Origin: Pseudonocardiaceae bacterium
GTDB lineage: Bacteria; Actinomycetota; Actinomycetes; Mycobacteriales; Pseudonocardiaceae
Length of the DNA stretch: 64,000 nt
Direction of reading: 5' to 3'
Assembly (NCBI GenBank): GCA_009379845.1
Contig: WHSZ01000027.1
Span: 1-64,000, forward strand
Below, piece after piece: positions 8,873 to 19,400 of the stretch (within the stretch, counting starts at the first letter, position 1; every line of letters starts with the position of its first letter). The position numbers were made by a program, and so were the translations under genes. Below the pieces are notes generated by a model. The model did no database searches. It saw nothing but the letters and a program-made list of their open reading frames with translations, and had not been told where the DNA came from.

Positions 8873-8945
8873 ATACCGCGATAAGTCCGCGAATCGCGAT
8901 ACTGAGCACACGCAACTACCGCGGTTAGCCCGCTAAACGCGGAAA
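8873..8945. repeat. Degenerate double copy of the dispersed palindrome
   Basis: A decayed copy (8873-8902, TACCGCGATAAG then CGCGATACT) and a better one (8916-8945, TACCGCGGTTAGC / GCTAAACGCGGAAA), separated by TGAGCACACGCAAC. The spacer resembles the one at 13070-13081 (GAGCAGTGCTAA). It lies 31 nt past the stop of the minus-strand gene ending at 8976. The rest of the 238-nt gap to 8738 holds no recognisable gene. Confidence 0.7.
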
Positions 8946-8975
8946 CCGGAGCGGGGCGAGCAAGCCGGGGAACGG

Positions 8976-9713
8976 TCAGTCGCCGCGGCGGACCGGTCCC
9001 AGGATCTGCTGTTCCTTCTGGGTGGTAACCAGCCGCAGCGGCCGCCACAGGTTCCGGCCGAGCGCCACAACCTGGTCATCCTTGAGCGCGGTGATCTGCT
9101 GGACCATCGGGGGCGGCAGCCGCCAGATCCGGGCAGCCAGCTGCGCCTGGCCCACCGGCAGTCGTTGCATCAACACGAGGTCCGCCGAGTTCGCGGTGGC
9201 GCCGGCCTGCGGATGCATGTACGGCAACACGTACACCGTCGTCTGCCACGGCGAGCGCGGTGGGAACAGCTCCTGCGGGGTCGGGCCCCCGTCGTGCACC
9301 ACAAGCAGCGGAGCGTCCTCCGACGGCCGGGGCAACTCCACCGGCGACAGCCGCCGGATCTGCACCACCGGCGCAGGGCGCCCATCCGGCCCGGTGCCGG
9401 CCGCCTTCGCGATCATCTGCCACGCGGTCGGCCGTCCGGTCGCGACCACGATCCACGCCCCGATCGCCATCGCCCGCAGCGCCACCTGGCGCGCCAAGTA
9501 CAGCCCTCCGACTAGCACGATCCTGGTCGGAGCCGAACGCAGTGCCGAGATGGTAAGCGGCTCCCCGTTCATCCCGGAGCCGAGCACCATGCCGCCGCGG
9601 TCGCCGGACGGGCTGACCGCGTCCAGCAGCGACGGAGACACCAGGAACTCGGGCGCGCTGCCCTTGTGCCGTTCCTGCGAGTCGAGCTGCCTGCTCGTAC
9701 CGGTTGCCGTCAT
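8976..9713 (-). CDS. Unknown protein encoded with eccE in the ESX-4 locus
   Basis: 245 residues, start ATG overlapping the eccE stop (ATGA), so translationally coupled to it. I do not recognise a family. There is no signal peptide; a hydrophobic stretch (SAPTRIVLVGGLYLARQVAL) and another (RAMAIGAWIVVATGR) suggest a buried core rather than a membrane protein. The C-terminal half has TTVYVLPYMHP and RIWRLPPPMVQQITALKDD. The overall look, strand-rich with an ATPase-like core but no intact Walker A, could be a degenerate nucleotide-binding fold; this is a guess. Context points to a job in type VII secretion. Confidence 0.7.
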   Translation of the reverse strand: MTATGTSRQLDSQERHKGSAPEFLVSPSLLDAVSPSGDRGGMVLGSGMNGEPLTISALRSAPTRIVLVGGLYLARQVALRAMAIGAWIVVATGRPTAWQMIAKAAGTGPDGRPAPVVQIRRLSPVELPRPSEDAPLLVVHDGGPTPQELFPPRSPWQTTVYVLPYMHPQAGATANSADLVLMQRLPVGQAQLAARIWRLPPPMVQQITALKDDQVVALGRNLWRPLRLVTTQKEQQILGPVRRGD

Positions 9714-11137
9714 GCCGTCCCTCCCAGCGGGAGCGTGGCCGCGAGCCCGGAGATCTGCAGGCCACGCAACGGCGTCAAGGTTATCCCCAGCCGATCGGAG
9801 ATTCCGTCCAACCGCTCGTCCGCGGTCTCCAGCTCCTTCGGGTTTCGCGCGCTGACCCGGACCAGGCCGCGCAAGCCGATCTTGCCCTCGTCCACGCCAG
9901 GAGAGATCGACATCGCAAGCGTCGCGGACAGCGCCCGCACCCCGGTGAGCGCGTTCAAGCTGGTCGCCATCTTCCCCTTCGGCCAGCCGGTGATCGCATA
10001 GCTCGCGTGCCCGATCCCGGCCGCCGTGACGCCCGTCCAGCGTTCCTGCAGGTCCACGCGGGCGTTGGAGCCAGCGACCGCGGTGAGCTCGGCCGCGGAG
10101 ATCCCGGCACGCAGCAGCTCGTCTGGGTCGAGCGGACGGGTCGGCACGCCGCGGGATTCCAGCGCGTTGCGGATCCGGGACAGCGCACCGATCAACGCTC
10201 GGTGTGCGCCGACCACGCCACCGCCGCGTTCCCGTACCGCCGCGGGGCACCGGCGCGGATCCAGCCGCACCGCGACCCAGGTGGTGCGGCGCGCGGCCGC
10301 GGGCAGCGGCCCGAGTACCTCAAGGTAGGAACCGAGCGCCGGTGAACTGGCCGGCAAGGAGGCGCTGCCCGGGTAGCAATGCCAGATCACTTGGATCGCG
10401 TCCAGCACCACACCACGGTCCTCGAGGCACGGGGCGAGCGCGCCGAGCGGCAGGCTCGGAGCCGAACCGACGTTACTGACCAGCGCCGGCGTGGGGTCGA
10501 TCAGTAGCACCGCCGTCCACGTGCCGTCGTTCCACGCCATCCCGAGCGGCTTGTGCTCGTGATCGACACCGTGCGCCACGACGAGATCCGGAACGGCCAG
10601 CCGGAGCAGGTTGACCCGGGCATCGTCCGGGCCGGTGACCGCCGCCTCGTCGGCGGTGATCTGTTCGAGGGTTTCCTGACGCAGTGGATACGCGGTTCGT
10701 GAGTGGGACCGGAGGGTGTAGCTGAGCGTAAGTCCAAACCATTGGGTGAACCATCGGCCGCTCCACCGGAGCAGTCCAATGAGGAGCGCGACCGCCGCGA
10801 TCCCGATCGACACGTAGACCAGCTTGGTGTTGATCGCGATCAGGATCAGCCCGATGGCCAGCCCGACCTCGAGCACCACCAGGTTCGCCACCGGTAGCGC
10901 GCCCAGGCTGGCACCGGCGGAGCGTTTCCGGACGCCGCCAACGTCGTGACCGCTGGGGGAGGGCTGTGCGGAGGCGGGCTGCTGCGGCGGCTGGCCAGGC
11001 GGTGGACCCTTCGGCGGCCCGCCGCCCGGTCCACTTCCGGACCCGCCCGGGGGCCCGCCGGGCGGACCAGACGGGCGACGCGGCGGTTGCCCGCCAGGCG
11101 GGTTGTTCCCCTGTCGCGGAGGAGTTGTCACGGACAT
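9710..11137 (-). CDS. eccE: Type VII secretion membrane component EccE
   Basis: 475 residues. Residues about 8-65 are a Pro/Gly-rich cytoplasmic tail. Two adjacent transmembrane helices follow (ALPVANLVVLEVGLAIGLIL; LVYVSIGIAAVALLIGLL), and the rest is a large domain with WVAVRLDPRRCPAAVRERGG typical of EccE. EccE sits on the periphery of the ESX core complex and stabilises it. M. tuberculosis ESX-4 lacks eccE, while other actinobacteria and M. abscessus keep it. It is divergent from eccB across a 249-nt region (11138-11386) that must hold both promoters but shows no clear consensus. Confidence 0.85.
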   Translation of the reverse strand: MSVTTPPRQGNNPPGGQPPRRPSGPPGGPPGGSGSGPGGGPPKGPPPGQPPQQPASAQPSPSGHDVGGVRKRSAGASLGALPVANLVVLEVGLAIGLILIAINTKLVYVSIGIAAVALLIGLLRWSGRWFTQWFGLTLSYTLRSHSRTAYPLRQETLEQITADEAAVTGPDDARVNLLRLAVPDLVVAHGVDHEHKPLGMAWNDGTWTAVLLIDPTPALVSNVGSAPSLPLGALAPCLEDRGVVLDAIQVIWHCYPGSASLPASSPALGSYLEVLGPLPAAARRTTWVAVRLDPRRCPAAVRERGGGVVGAHRALIGALSRIRNALESRGVPTRPLDPDELLRAGISAAELTAVAGSNARVDLQERWTGVTAAGIGHASYAITGWPKGKMATSLNALTGVRALSATLAMSISPGVDEGKIGLRGLVRVSARNPKELETADERLDGISDRLGITLTPLRGLQISGLAATLPLGGTA

Positions 11138-11386
11138 CCGCTCGTTCTCTTCCCCTCGTTGGCTCGTGTTCTACCGGGAACCAATGCTCTCGATCTAACT
11201 AAAACAGGCACAAGTGTGACGCCTCGACCCCGTCGATGGGTCTTGATTGAGACAGCACCTGCGGTTGGTGTCCGGCGGGTAGCCGTGCAAACTAGTCCCG
11301 CCGAGTTGATAGAACTCGACGCAGACTACGGGCCGCACGGCTATTCTGCGGAACCGTACCGCGACTGGGAGAGCTGCAGGCCAAGA

Positions 11387-12991
11387 ATGCCCTCAACACC
11401 GACGACAAAGTCACAGGTTCAGGCGTACCGCTTCGTGCTGCGCCGGATGCAGTCCGCGCTGGTCCGCAAGGACGCTGTGATGCTGCACGATCCGATGCGC
11501 ACGCACTCGCGCGCGACCGCGGTCGGGGTGGTGATCTCCGCGCTCGGCATGCTCGGGTTCCTCGTCGTCGGCATGCTCAGCCCGAAGGGCGGCGGTCCCG
11601 AATCGGAGAGCATCGTGATCGGTGAGGAGTCCGGGGCTATCTACGTGGCCACGGGCGAGCCGATGAAGCTCATCCCGACGTTCAACCTGGCCTCCGCGCG
11701 GCTGCTGATGGCCGCTCAGCAACAGCGCGAGCAGCAGGGCGGCGAAGGCGGGTTGAATTTCAGCGGCGGTGATGAGGCAGGCAAGGAACCCCAGGTCGTC
11801 AGCGACGGAGAGCTGGAGAACATCCCAAAGGGACGGTTGACGGGCATCCCGGACGGACCGCAGCTGCTGCCCACGCCGGAACAGCGGATCTCGGACAACT
11901 GGGCGGTTTGTGACAAGATCGATATCAACCGTCGGCTCGAGGATCCCGCGAACACGGACAAGCCCACATCGTCGGTGCTGGGGGGCATCCGCAAGCTGGG
12001 CGTCGAGCTCGGGGAGAACCAGGCGATTCTGGGGCACGCCGAAAACGACAAGGTCTATCTCATCTACCACGTGCCACCGGACCCGAACCGCGGCGAAGCG
12101 AACGTCGTCCGTTCCGAGGTCGCGATGAACGACGAGGACGTGACCACGACGTTCAACCTCAGCCCGTCGAATCAGCGGGAGATCAGCATGGGCTTGCTCA
12201 ACGCGATCCCCGAGGCCAAGCCGTTGCAGGCGCCTCAGATAGCGGGCGCCGGTGAGCCCAGCCAGCACCTGTCGGACATGAACATCGGCAACGTCTTCCT
12301 CACCCGAACGGCCGGTGGCGATCCCAAGTACTGGGTGGTGCTGCAGAACGGCATCCAAGAGGTCAACCAGGCCGTGGCGGACCTCGTTCGGGCGAAATAC
12401 CAGCAGGGCACGACCGGCATGCCGCAGAAGGAAGCCGCCGAGACGACGAACGTTCCGCACGTGAGTGAGCTCGACGTTGACGAGTTCCCAGGTCAAGTCC
12501 CGACGGTCCTGGTGCCGGAACGGTTCCCCGCGGCTTGCCTCGGCTGGAGGGTCCAGGGCGAGGGCGAGAACCGTGAAGGCGTCTTCACCATGCACGTCGG
12601 CGCCGAGCTGCCCAAAAAGGACGATGGCTCGAAGCTGAATCCGGTCAAGATCGGCCAGCCCGGTGCGGGCGGTATCAAGGTGGACAACTTCTTCATCCCG
12701 CAAGGCCGTGGCGCCGTGGTGCACGCGGCCACCTCGAGGGATTCGTTCCGCAGCGGCCCGATCTACTTGATCTCCGATCGGGGGGTCAAGTACGGGATTC
12801 CGGACGCGACAACCGCGAAGGTCCTCGGTTTGGAGCAGCAGAGCCCGGCCCCGGACTCGATCGTGCGTCTGATCCCGGACGGGGCATCCTTGAACACCCA
12901 AGATGTACTGCGGACCTTCGATTCGGTCGAGGTCACGCCCGGCTCGGGCAGCTTCGAGAACAACAACGGCAGCGCGCAGGGCGGGAGCTAG
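11387..12991 (+). CDS. eccB: Type VII secretion core protein EccB
   Basis: 534 residues. The N-terminus MPSTPTTKSQVQAYRFVLRR followed by MLHDPMR is diagnostic of EccB. One transmembrane helix (AVGVVISALGMLGFLVVGML, about residues 45-64) precedes a large extracytoplasmic domain with R-repeat style segments. It contains the Cys pair of the core fold (NWAVCDK and AACLGWRV). EccB joins EccC, EccD and EccE in the ESX inner-membrane channel. The start was chosen at ATG 11387 to fit the conserved N-terminus; the frame is open well upstream over eccE antisense. Confidence 0.93.
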   Translation: MPSTPTTKSQVQAYRFVLRRMQSALVRKDAVMLHDPMRTHSRATAVGVVISALGMLGFLVVGMLSPKGGGPESESIVIGEESGAIYVATGEPMKLIPTFNLASARLLMAAQQQREQQGGEGGLNFSGGDEAGKEPQVVSDGELENIPKGRLTGIPDGPQLLPTPEQRISDNWAVCDKIDINRRLEDPANTDKPTSSVLGGIRKLGVELGENQAILGHAENDKVYLIYHVPPDPNRGEANVVRSEVAMNDEDVTTTFNLSPSNQREISMGLLNAIPEAKPLQAPQIAGAGEPSQHLSDMNIGNVFLTRTAGGDPKYWVVLQNGIQEVNQAVADLVRAKYQQGTTGMPQKEAAETTNVPHVSELDVDEFPGQVPTVLVPERFPAACLGWRVQGEGENREGVFTMHVGAELPKKDDGSKLNPVKIGQPGAGGIKVDNFFIPQGRGAVVHAATSRDSFRSGPIYLISDRGVKYGIPDATTAKVLGLEQQSPAPDSIVRLIPDGASLNTQDVLRTFDSVEVTPGSGSFENNNGSAQGGS

Positions 12992-13037
12992 AAGCAGTCG
13001 CTTGCGGCGCCGGGGTACCAACGCGCCCCCGATCCCA

Positions 13038-13111
13038 GTTACCGCGTTTAGCAGGTTAACTGCGGTACTGAGCAGTGCTAATTACCGCGTTTAGCGGGCT
13101 AAACGCGGTAA
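13038..13111. repeat. Double copy of dispersed palindrome between convergent eccB and mycP
   Basis: Copy one, 13038-13069, is imperfect (GTTACCGCGTTTAGC / TAACTGCGGTACT). Copy two, 13082-13111, is a perfect 30-mer with a GG centre. The spacer reads GAGCAGTGCTAA. The element begins 46 nt after the eccB stop and about 70 nt from the mycP stop, as expected for a bidirectional terminator. Confidence 0.88.
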
Positions 13112-13179
13112 CGGCGGTTGCTGGGGGTGCGGTGGGGGCAGCAAGGTTGGGGGTTGCGTGGGCTGGCGCGGGAGGGCGG

Positions 13180-14604
13180 CTAGGCGAAGCCGCGGGGCTC
13201 CTTGCGGTCACGGCGGTGCCGCTGCCTCGCGTGCAGCACGAACATGGTGATGCCCAGCGCCAGCACCGCGCCCCCGGTGCCGGACAACGCCACCACCAGG
13301 GGAGCCCAGTCCTTGTTGTTCGGCGCCGGGAGGTCCGCGGGCAAACGCTGAGCCTGCGCCCGTGGGATGTTCTCCTCCTCCGGCACGATGCCGGTCAGCG
13401 CGGCGATCGGGTTGACCACCCCTGAGCCGATGAAGCTGTCCCGCCCACCGGGAGCCGCCGGGTGCTGCGCCGTGGACGTGATCCGGTTCATCACCTGACG
13501 CGCGGACAGCTGCGGGAAACGCTCGCGCACCAGAGCCACCACCCCGGACACGTACGGCGCGGCGAAACTGGTGCCCTGGATCGGCCCCGGCTCCTGATTG
13601 CCTTCCGCCTGCCGGTTGGCCAGCTGCGTGGGATCCGCGGGGTCCAACGACACGATGTTGGTGCCGGGAGCGGCGACACTCACCCACGGCCCCCGCACAC
13701 TGAAGTCCGCCACCGAACCGTCTTCCTGGATGGCCGCGACGGAGAGCACGTCGTCGGCGAACCAGGGCGGCGTCACGATCGACGTGGGGTTGTTCACGTC
13801 CGGCTGGTCGTTCTGCTGGCACGCGTCGCTGGTATTACCCGCCGCCGCCACGACGACCGCGTTGTGGTCGTCGACGGCTGTCCGGATCGCCGCCTGGAGC
13901 TGCTGTTCGGCCGCACTGATCGGGCCCGCCGGACGGCAGTTGTCCACCGAAATGTTGATCACCGAGGCGCCTCGGTTCGCCGCGACCATGACGGCTTTCG
14001 CCAGTGTTTCCGTGCTGCCCGCGGTCTTCTCTTCACCTTGGGGTCCGCCGCCGGATTTGAAGTTCTTACTCGTCTGCCGGATGCTCATGATCTGGGCGCC
14101 CGGCGCGACGCCGCGGAACGCGATGTTCTGACCCCGTGGCGGGTTCCCCGCGATGATGCCGGCCACCTCGGTGCCGTGCCCGTCGCAGTCGGTCAGCCCG
14201 TCCTTGCCGTTCTCCACGTAGTCGCCACCCGGCTCGACGGGCTTCGAGAAGAAATTGTGCTGGTTCACCCCGGTGTCGATGACCGCGACCTTCTCGCCTT
14301 CACCGGTGGCGAACTGGTGCGCTTCCTCGATCCGCAGATGCTTCTGCCCCCATGGTGCTTCCGGCAGCACCGTCCCCGCGCTCAACGCGCCCCGCTCCAC
14401 GCAGGCGGTTTCCTGCTGGTACTTGGCGTCTGGGGAGGGCGGTTCAGGCGCCGGGGCCAGGGACTTCTGCACCGGCGGTGGCTCCGGGTAGCCGGCCGCA
14501 TCCTGCTGTGCGTACACCGGCGTCGCCGGGAGCAGCACGGCCATCGAGCCGACCGCGAGCAGGGCGGCCAGCCGGGTACACCGGGCCGAGGTGCGCGAGT
14601 GCAT
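13180..14604 (-). CDS. mycP: Mycosin, type VII secretion-associated subtilisin-like protease
   Basis: 474-residue membrane-anchored S8 serine protease. A Sec signal peptide (about 1-32, ending PVYAQQ) and an N-terminal Pro-rich extension precede the catalytic domain with D110 (VAVIDTG), H143 (DGHGTEV) and S346 (GTSFAAPYVSG). Near the C-terminus, a transmembrane helix (APLVVALSGTGGAVLALGIT) is followed by a basic tail (RQRHRRDRKEPRGFA). Mycosins cap the ESX membrane complex and are needed for secretion. It is encoded just downstream of eccD on the same strand, 13 nt apart, so the two are co-transcribed. Confidence 0.95.
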   Translation of the reverse strand: MHSRTSARCTRLAALLAVGSMAVLLPATPVYAQQDAAGYPEPPPVQKSLAPAPEPPSPDAKYQQETACVERGALSAGTVLPEAPWGQKHLRIEEAHQFATGEGEKVAVIDTGVNQHNFFSKPVEPGGDYVENGKDGLTDCDGHGTEVAGIIAGNPPRGQNIAFRGVAPGAQIMSIRQTSKNFKSGGGPQGEEKTAGSTETLAKAVMVAANRGASVINISVDNCRPAGPISAAEQQLQAAIRTAVDDHNAVVVAAAGNTSDACQQNDQPDVNNPTSIVTPPWFADDVLSVAAIQEDGSVADFSVRGPWVSVAAPGTNIVSLDPADPTQLANRQAEGNQEPGPIQGTSFAAPYVSGVVALVRERFPQLSARQVMNRITSTAQHPAAPGGRDSFIGSGVVNPIAALTGIVPEEENIPRAQAQRLPADLPAPNNKDWAPLVVALSGTGGAVLALGITMFVLHARQRHRRDRKEPRGFA

Positions 14605-14617
14605 AACGGCTCGATCC

Positions 14618-16015
14618 CTAGTTGACGACGTTCACGTGCCGCAGCACCGAGTACAGATCCATCACGGCGAGCGCCAGCGGTAGCACCGTCGCGATGCACA
14701 CCGCCTCGAGGATCTCCACGGTACGGCGCAGCGGCGGGGAGAACCGCTGCTCAGGGAAGATCACGCCGAGCACCAGCGCGCCCGCCGCCAGCACGATCAG
14801 CGCGCTGAACACGTACAGCAGCCGGGTGAACGTGTCCGCGGCGATCAACCAGCCGATGAGTACCCCCGCGGTGGAGAACATGCCGGTGGCCAGCAACGCG
14901 ATCGCCTGGCTGCCGTTGGCGTACGTGCGCGCCCGCAGCAACAGCACTAGCGTCACCACCGTTGCGGTGATCACGCCGAAAATGCTGGGCGCACCCGCCG
15001 TGATGATCGCCGAAATCGCGGCCACCGTGCCGCAGCCGACCAGCAGCCCGGTCATGTAGTTGTGCGCGATGCTCGCCCTGCGCTCGATCGCGCTGTAGTC
15101 CGGGAACCCGCCGTCTTCCTTCAGATCTTCCGCGCTGCCAGGCACGTTCGGCAACGGCAGCCGCGCCAGCCAGATCGTCGCCCTCGGCAACATCGACAGC
15201 CCGGCGAGCGCCACCGCCGCCGTGCCGGCGGCGACACCGGGAGCGGGGTGCGCGATCAGCGCGGCGACCCCGAAAGCCAGGATGCCGAACGTCGCGGCCG
15301 TCGCCGCCGCGATGAACGTGGTAATGCCGGAACCGAGCAGCAGGATCGACGCGGCGGCGACGATCAGCACCAGCGCGCTGGCCAGCAGCAGGCTGGCCCT
15401 GCCCGGCTCGCCCGGCACGATGTACAAGCCGCTCACGAAGGCCAGGGACAGCCCGCCGCCGGCGGCGACCACCACGCCGGTGGAGTTCGCCTGGTACACC
15501 CGGGCGAACACGGCACCGAGCGCCACGCAGGCGATCGCGCCGACACCCCCGACGATCGCCGGGACCAGCCCTTCGCCGCCGCCGAGCGGGCCTCCGAGCA
15601 GCAGCGTCACCGCCGCGGTAAGGAACGCGAGAACGGCCGCGACCTGCCCGACCGTGCGAGCGGTGTCCTTTGTCCACGGCCGGAAGCTGTCCGGGTCCGC
15701 GGCGGCGATGGCATCCACGACGTCGTCGTACAGCGGGGGCGGCGGGTTCTCGTTCCGGCGGCGCAGCTGCAGCATCTCGCCGTCCACCACGCCGAGCGAA
15801 GCCAGCGTGCGCGACGGGTCGAGCGGTGCGTCGCCCAGCTTGGCCACGCACCAGCCACCGTGCCTGGTGCCGCCGTCCGGAGATGTCTCCTTGGCCATTT
15901 CCAGCAACATCGGCAGCAGATCAGCGACCGGGACGTCCGCGGGAAGCGCGACGTCGATGCGTGTCCGTGGCGCCACCACCGTCACGCGACTGAATACCGT
16001 GGTACCGGTTGCCAC
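14618..16015 (-). CDS. eccD: Type VII secretion membrane channel protein EccD
   Basis: 465 residues. An N-terminal ubiquitin-like (YukD-type) domain (about 1-100, with RVTVVAPRTRIDVALPADVP and LASLGVVDGEMLQLRRR) leads to about eleven transmembrane helices. EccD dimers form the membrane vestibule of the ESX complex and bind EccC and EccB through the ubiquitin-like domain. First gene of the eccD-mycP unit, divergent from eccC. Confidence 0.93.
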   Translation of the reverse strand: MATGTTVFSRVTVVAPRTRIDVALPADVPVADLLPMLLEMAKETSPDGGTRHGGWCVAKLGDAPLDPSRTLASLGVVDGEMLQLRRRNENPPPPLYDDVVDAIAAADPDSFRPWTKDTARTVGQVAAVLAFLTAAVTLLLGGPLGGGEGLVPAIVGGVGAIACVALGAVFARVYQANSTGVVVAAGGGLSLAFVSGLYIVPGEPGRASLLLASALVLIVAAASILLLGSGITTFIAAATAATFGILAFGVAALIAHPAPGVAAGTAAVALAGLSMLPRATIWLARLPLPNVPGSAEDLKEDGGFPDYSAIERRASIAHNYMTGLLVGCGTVAAISAIITAGAPSIFGVITATVVTLVLLLRARTYANGSQAIALLATGMFSTAGVLIGWLIAADTFTRLLYVFSALIVLAAGALVLGVIFPEQRFSPPLRRTVEILEAVCIATVLPLALAVMDLYSVLRHVNVVN

Positions 16016-16438
16016 CCTTGCCCCCTCGCTTATTCGCTCGGTTCGTCATCCGTGCTGGTCGTTACCCACGCTCGTTACTTACGCCGTCCGCCGGCGGCAC
16101 GGGCACCGGCGCGGTCGCGTGCTTACTTATATCTGACCCGCTGCCCGCCAACGCGGCGGACACCGGCTGCACAGTATCCAATGTGATCTCCCGCGCCGAC
16201 CATCCGAACGGCGCTTAAGTATTCACCGAATGGCCGCGCGGAGTGGATGGGCGGTCCTAGTATGGCCACACCGGACGCGGCCGCGTGGCCGGTTCCGGTG
16301 AACTAGCCCGGTCGAGTTCTTCCGCTGGGGTGACCCGAACGCATCGGGGTCGCAGTGGCAGGCTGAACGGGCGCCAGGAGCATCGCCCCGAAATGCTCCT
16401 GGGATGTTGCCACGACGAGTCGAAGAGGTGCTTGATCG
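16016..16438. promoter_or_regulatory. Divergent control region between eccD and eccC
   Basis: 423 nt without a supported gene. It must carry promoters for eccD (leftward) and eccC (rightward). On the + strand a TAGTAT hexamer at 16258-16263 fits an extended -10 box, but no good -35 lies 16-18 nt before it. On the - strand an AT-rich patch (GATATAAGTAAGC, 16122-16134) stands out from the GC-rich background. The assignment of either as a promoter is tentative. Confidence 0.35.
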
Positions 16439-19400
16439 GTGAGCACGCTGCAATTCAAGCGGTCGCCGCGACTTGCTGCGCCACGCCCGCCGGGCGGGGA
16501 GGTTCATCTCGAGCCGCCGCCCGAGGTGCCGCGCACCATCCCCGGCAACATCCTGATGAAGCTCATGCCGGTCGTGATGATCGTGGCCATGCTCGGCATG
16601 ATCGTCTTCATGTTCACCAGCGGTGGAGCGGCTGCCCGCAGCCCGCTGTTCCTGATGATGCCGCTGATGATGATGATGGGTATGGCCGGCATGCTGTTCC
16701 AGGGCGGCGGCCGCGGCGGAGGCCAGAAGAAAGCCGAGATGAACGAGGACCGCAAGGACTACATGCGGTATCTCGGCCAGATGCGCGACCGAGCCCGCGA
16801 GGCCATGCGCGATCAGCGCGCGGAGCGGGATTGGATCCACCCTGACCCGCAGATCCTCTGGTCGATCGCGGCGAGCCGGCGGATGTGGGAACGCAGGCAG
16901 GCCGACGCCGACTTCTGCCACCTGCGTATCGGTCGCGGTTCACAACGGTTGACCAGCCGGCTCGTACCGCCGCAGACCGGTCCGGTTGACGAGCTCGAGC
17001 CGATCGCCACGCTGGCTCTTCGCCGGTTCGTGCGCGCTCACTCGATCGTGCCCGACCTGCCGCTTTCCATCTCGATTCGTGGGTTCGCCGCCGTCGGCCT
17101 GCAAGGCGACAAGGAGCTCTGCCGGGGATTCGCGCGCTCCCTCGTCGCCCAGCTCGCCACCTTCCACTCGCCGGACGACGTGATGATCGCGGTGGTCACC
17201 AGCGGTCGAACCAAGCAGGAGTGGGAGTGGGCGAAGTGGTTGCCGCACGTGCAGCACCCCACGATGGTGGACGGCGTCGGCCAGCTCCGGATGATGACCA
17301 GCTCGCTCGCCAAGATCGAGGAGTGGCTGGACGAGGAGCTGCGGGATCGGCAGCGGTTCACCCGGAACGCGACGCCGCAGGCAGATCAGCCGCATGTAGT
17401 GATCGTGATCGACGACGGCGAGGTCACGAGGGAAGAGCAGATGCTGCTCGAGGAGGGCCTCGTCGGCGTTACGCTGCTCGACCTCTCCGACTCGCTTGGC
17501 CCGCTGACCGCACGCCGGGGGCTGCGGATGCTGGTCGAGCAAGACCGGCTCGGCGCGCGCAGCGCGAGCGGCGTCGAGTGGTTCGGCGCCCCTGACACGC
17601 TCACCATCGCCGAGACGGAGGCGCTGGCCAGGAAGCTTTCCCCGTACCGGGTCGGCTCGGCCGAGGTTGCCGGCGAGGAAGAGCCGCTGCTGTCCAACCC
17701 GTCGATGCTGGATCTGCTCGGCATTCCCGGTGACCCGATGACCTTCGACGTGCAGCAGGCCTGGCGGCCGCGCCCGATCCGGGATCGCTACCGGGTGCCG
17801 TTCGGGGTCGGGGAACACGGCCAGCCGGTCGAGCTAGACATCAAGGAAGCGGCCGTCGAGGGCATGGGGCCGCACGGCCTGTGCATCGGGGCGACCGGTT
17901 CCGGTAAGTCGGAGTTCTTGCGCACCCTCGTGCTGGCGATGCTGGCCACGCACTCCTCGACCACGCTGAACTTCGTGCTGGTGGACTTCAAGGGTGGTGC
18001 GACGTTCCTCGGGCTGGACAAGGCGCCGCACGTCTCCGCGGTCATCACCAACCTTGCCGACGAGGTCACCCTGGTCGATCGCATGAAGGACGCGCTGGCC
18101 GGCGAGATGAACCGGCGCCAGGAAGCGTTGAAGAACGGCGGCAACTTCAAGAACGTGTGGGAGTACGAGAAGGCCCGGGAGAACGGTGCCGACCTCGACC
18201 CGCTGCCCGCGCTGTTCATCGTGGTCGACGAGTTCTCCGAGTTGCTGGCAGCCAAGCCCGACTTCATCGAGCTGTTCGTGGCGATCGGCCGGCTCGGCCG
18301 GTCGTTGCAAATGCACATGCTGCTGGCCTCGCAGCGGCTGGAGGAGGGCAAGCTGCGCGGGCTGGACTCGCACCTGTCCTACCGCATCGGTCTGAAGACC
18401 TTCTCGGCCGCGGAGTCCCGCGCCGCGATCGGCGTGCCGGACGCGTTCGAGCTGCCGTCGGTGCCCGGTGGTGGTTATCTCAAGTACGACACCTCCACCA
18501 TGGTGCGGTTCAAGGCGTCCTATGTGTCCGGTCCGTACCGCCCGGCGGGGATGCAGGTGGCCGGCCCGGCCGCGCCGATCACCGCGGACCGGCGCGCCAA
18601 GCTGTTCGTGCCGGACTACGTGGAGGTACCGAAGGAACCGGAGCGGCCGGCCGACTCCGAGCCCAAGGAGGAGAAGAAACCGGAGGGCGGTACCGAACCG
18701 AGCGAGCTGGACGTCATTGTCGGCCGGCTGGTCGGGCAGGGGCCACCCGCGCACGAGGTGTGGCTACCCCCGCTGACCGAGCCGAACTCGCTGGACACGT
18801 TGTTCCCGCCGCTGCAGCCGACCGAGGATCGCGGGCTTTCCCCCGTCGGGTTCTTCGGCAACGGGCGGTTGCAGATCCCGCTCGGCATCATCGACAAGCC
18901 GTACGAGCAGCGCCGCGACATGTTGTGGGCGGATTTCTCCGGGGGTTCCGGGCACGGCGTGGTCGTCGGTGGCCCGCAGTCCGGCAAGTCGATGATGCTG
19001 CGCACCATGGTGATGTCCATGGCGCTGACGCACACCGCGGAGGAGGTGCAGTTCTACGGGCTGGACTTCGGTGGCGGCACACTGGCTTCGCTTGAAGGCC
19101 TGCCACACGTCGGCGGCGTGGCCGGCCGCTTGGACCCGGACAAGGCGCGCCGGATGGTCGCGGAGCTGACCGGGCTCGTTGCCGAGCGTGAGCAGCGCTT
19201 CCGGGACATGGGCGTCGACTCGATGGGAGAGTTCCGCAACCGCAAGCGGCGTGGCGACGTCTCCCCCGAGCAGGATCCGTTCGGGGACGTGTTCCTGCTT
19301 GTGGACGGCTGGCTGAACTTCCGCCAGGAATTCGAGTCGCTCGAGATGCAGGTGCTGAACCTGGCCTCGCAGGGGTTGTCGTACGGCGTGCACATCATCG

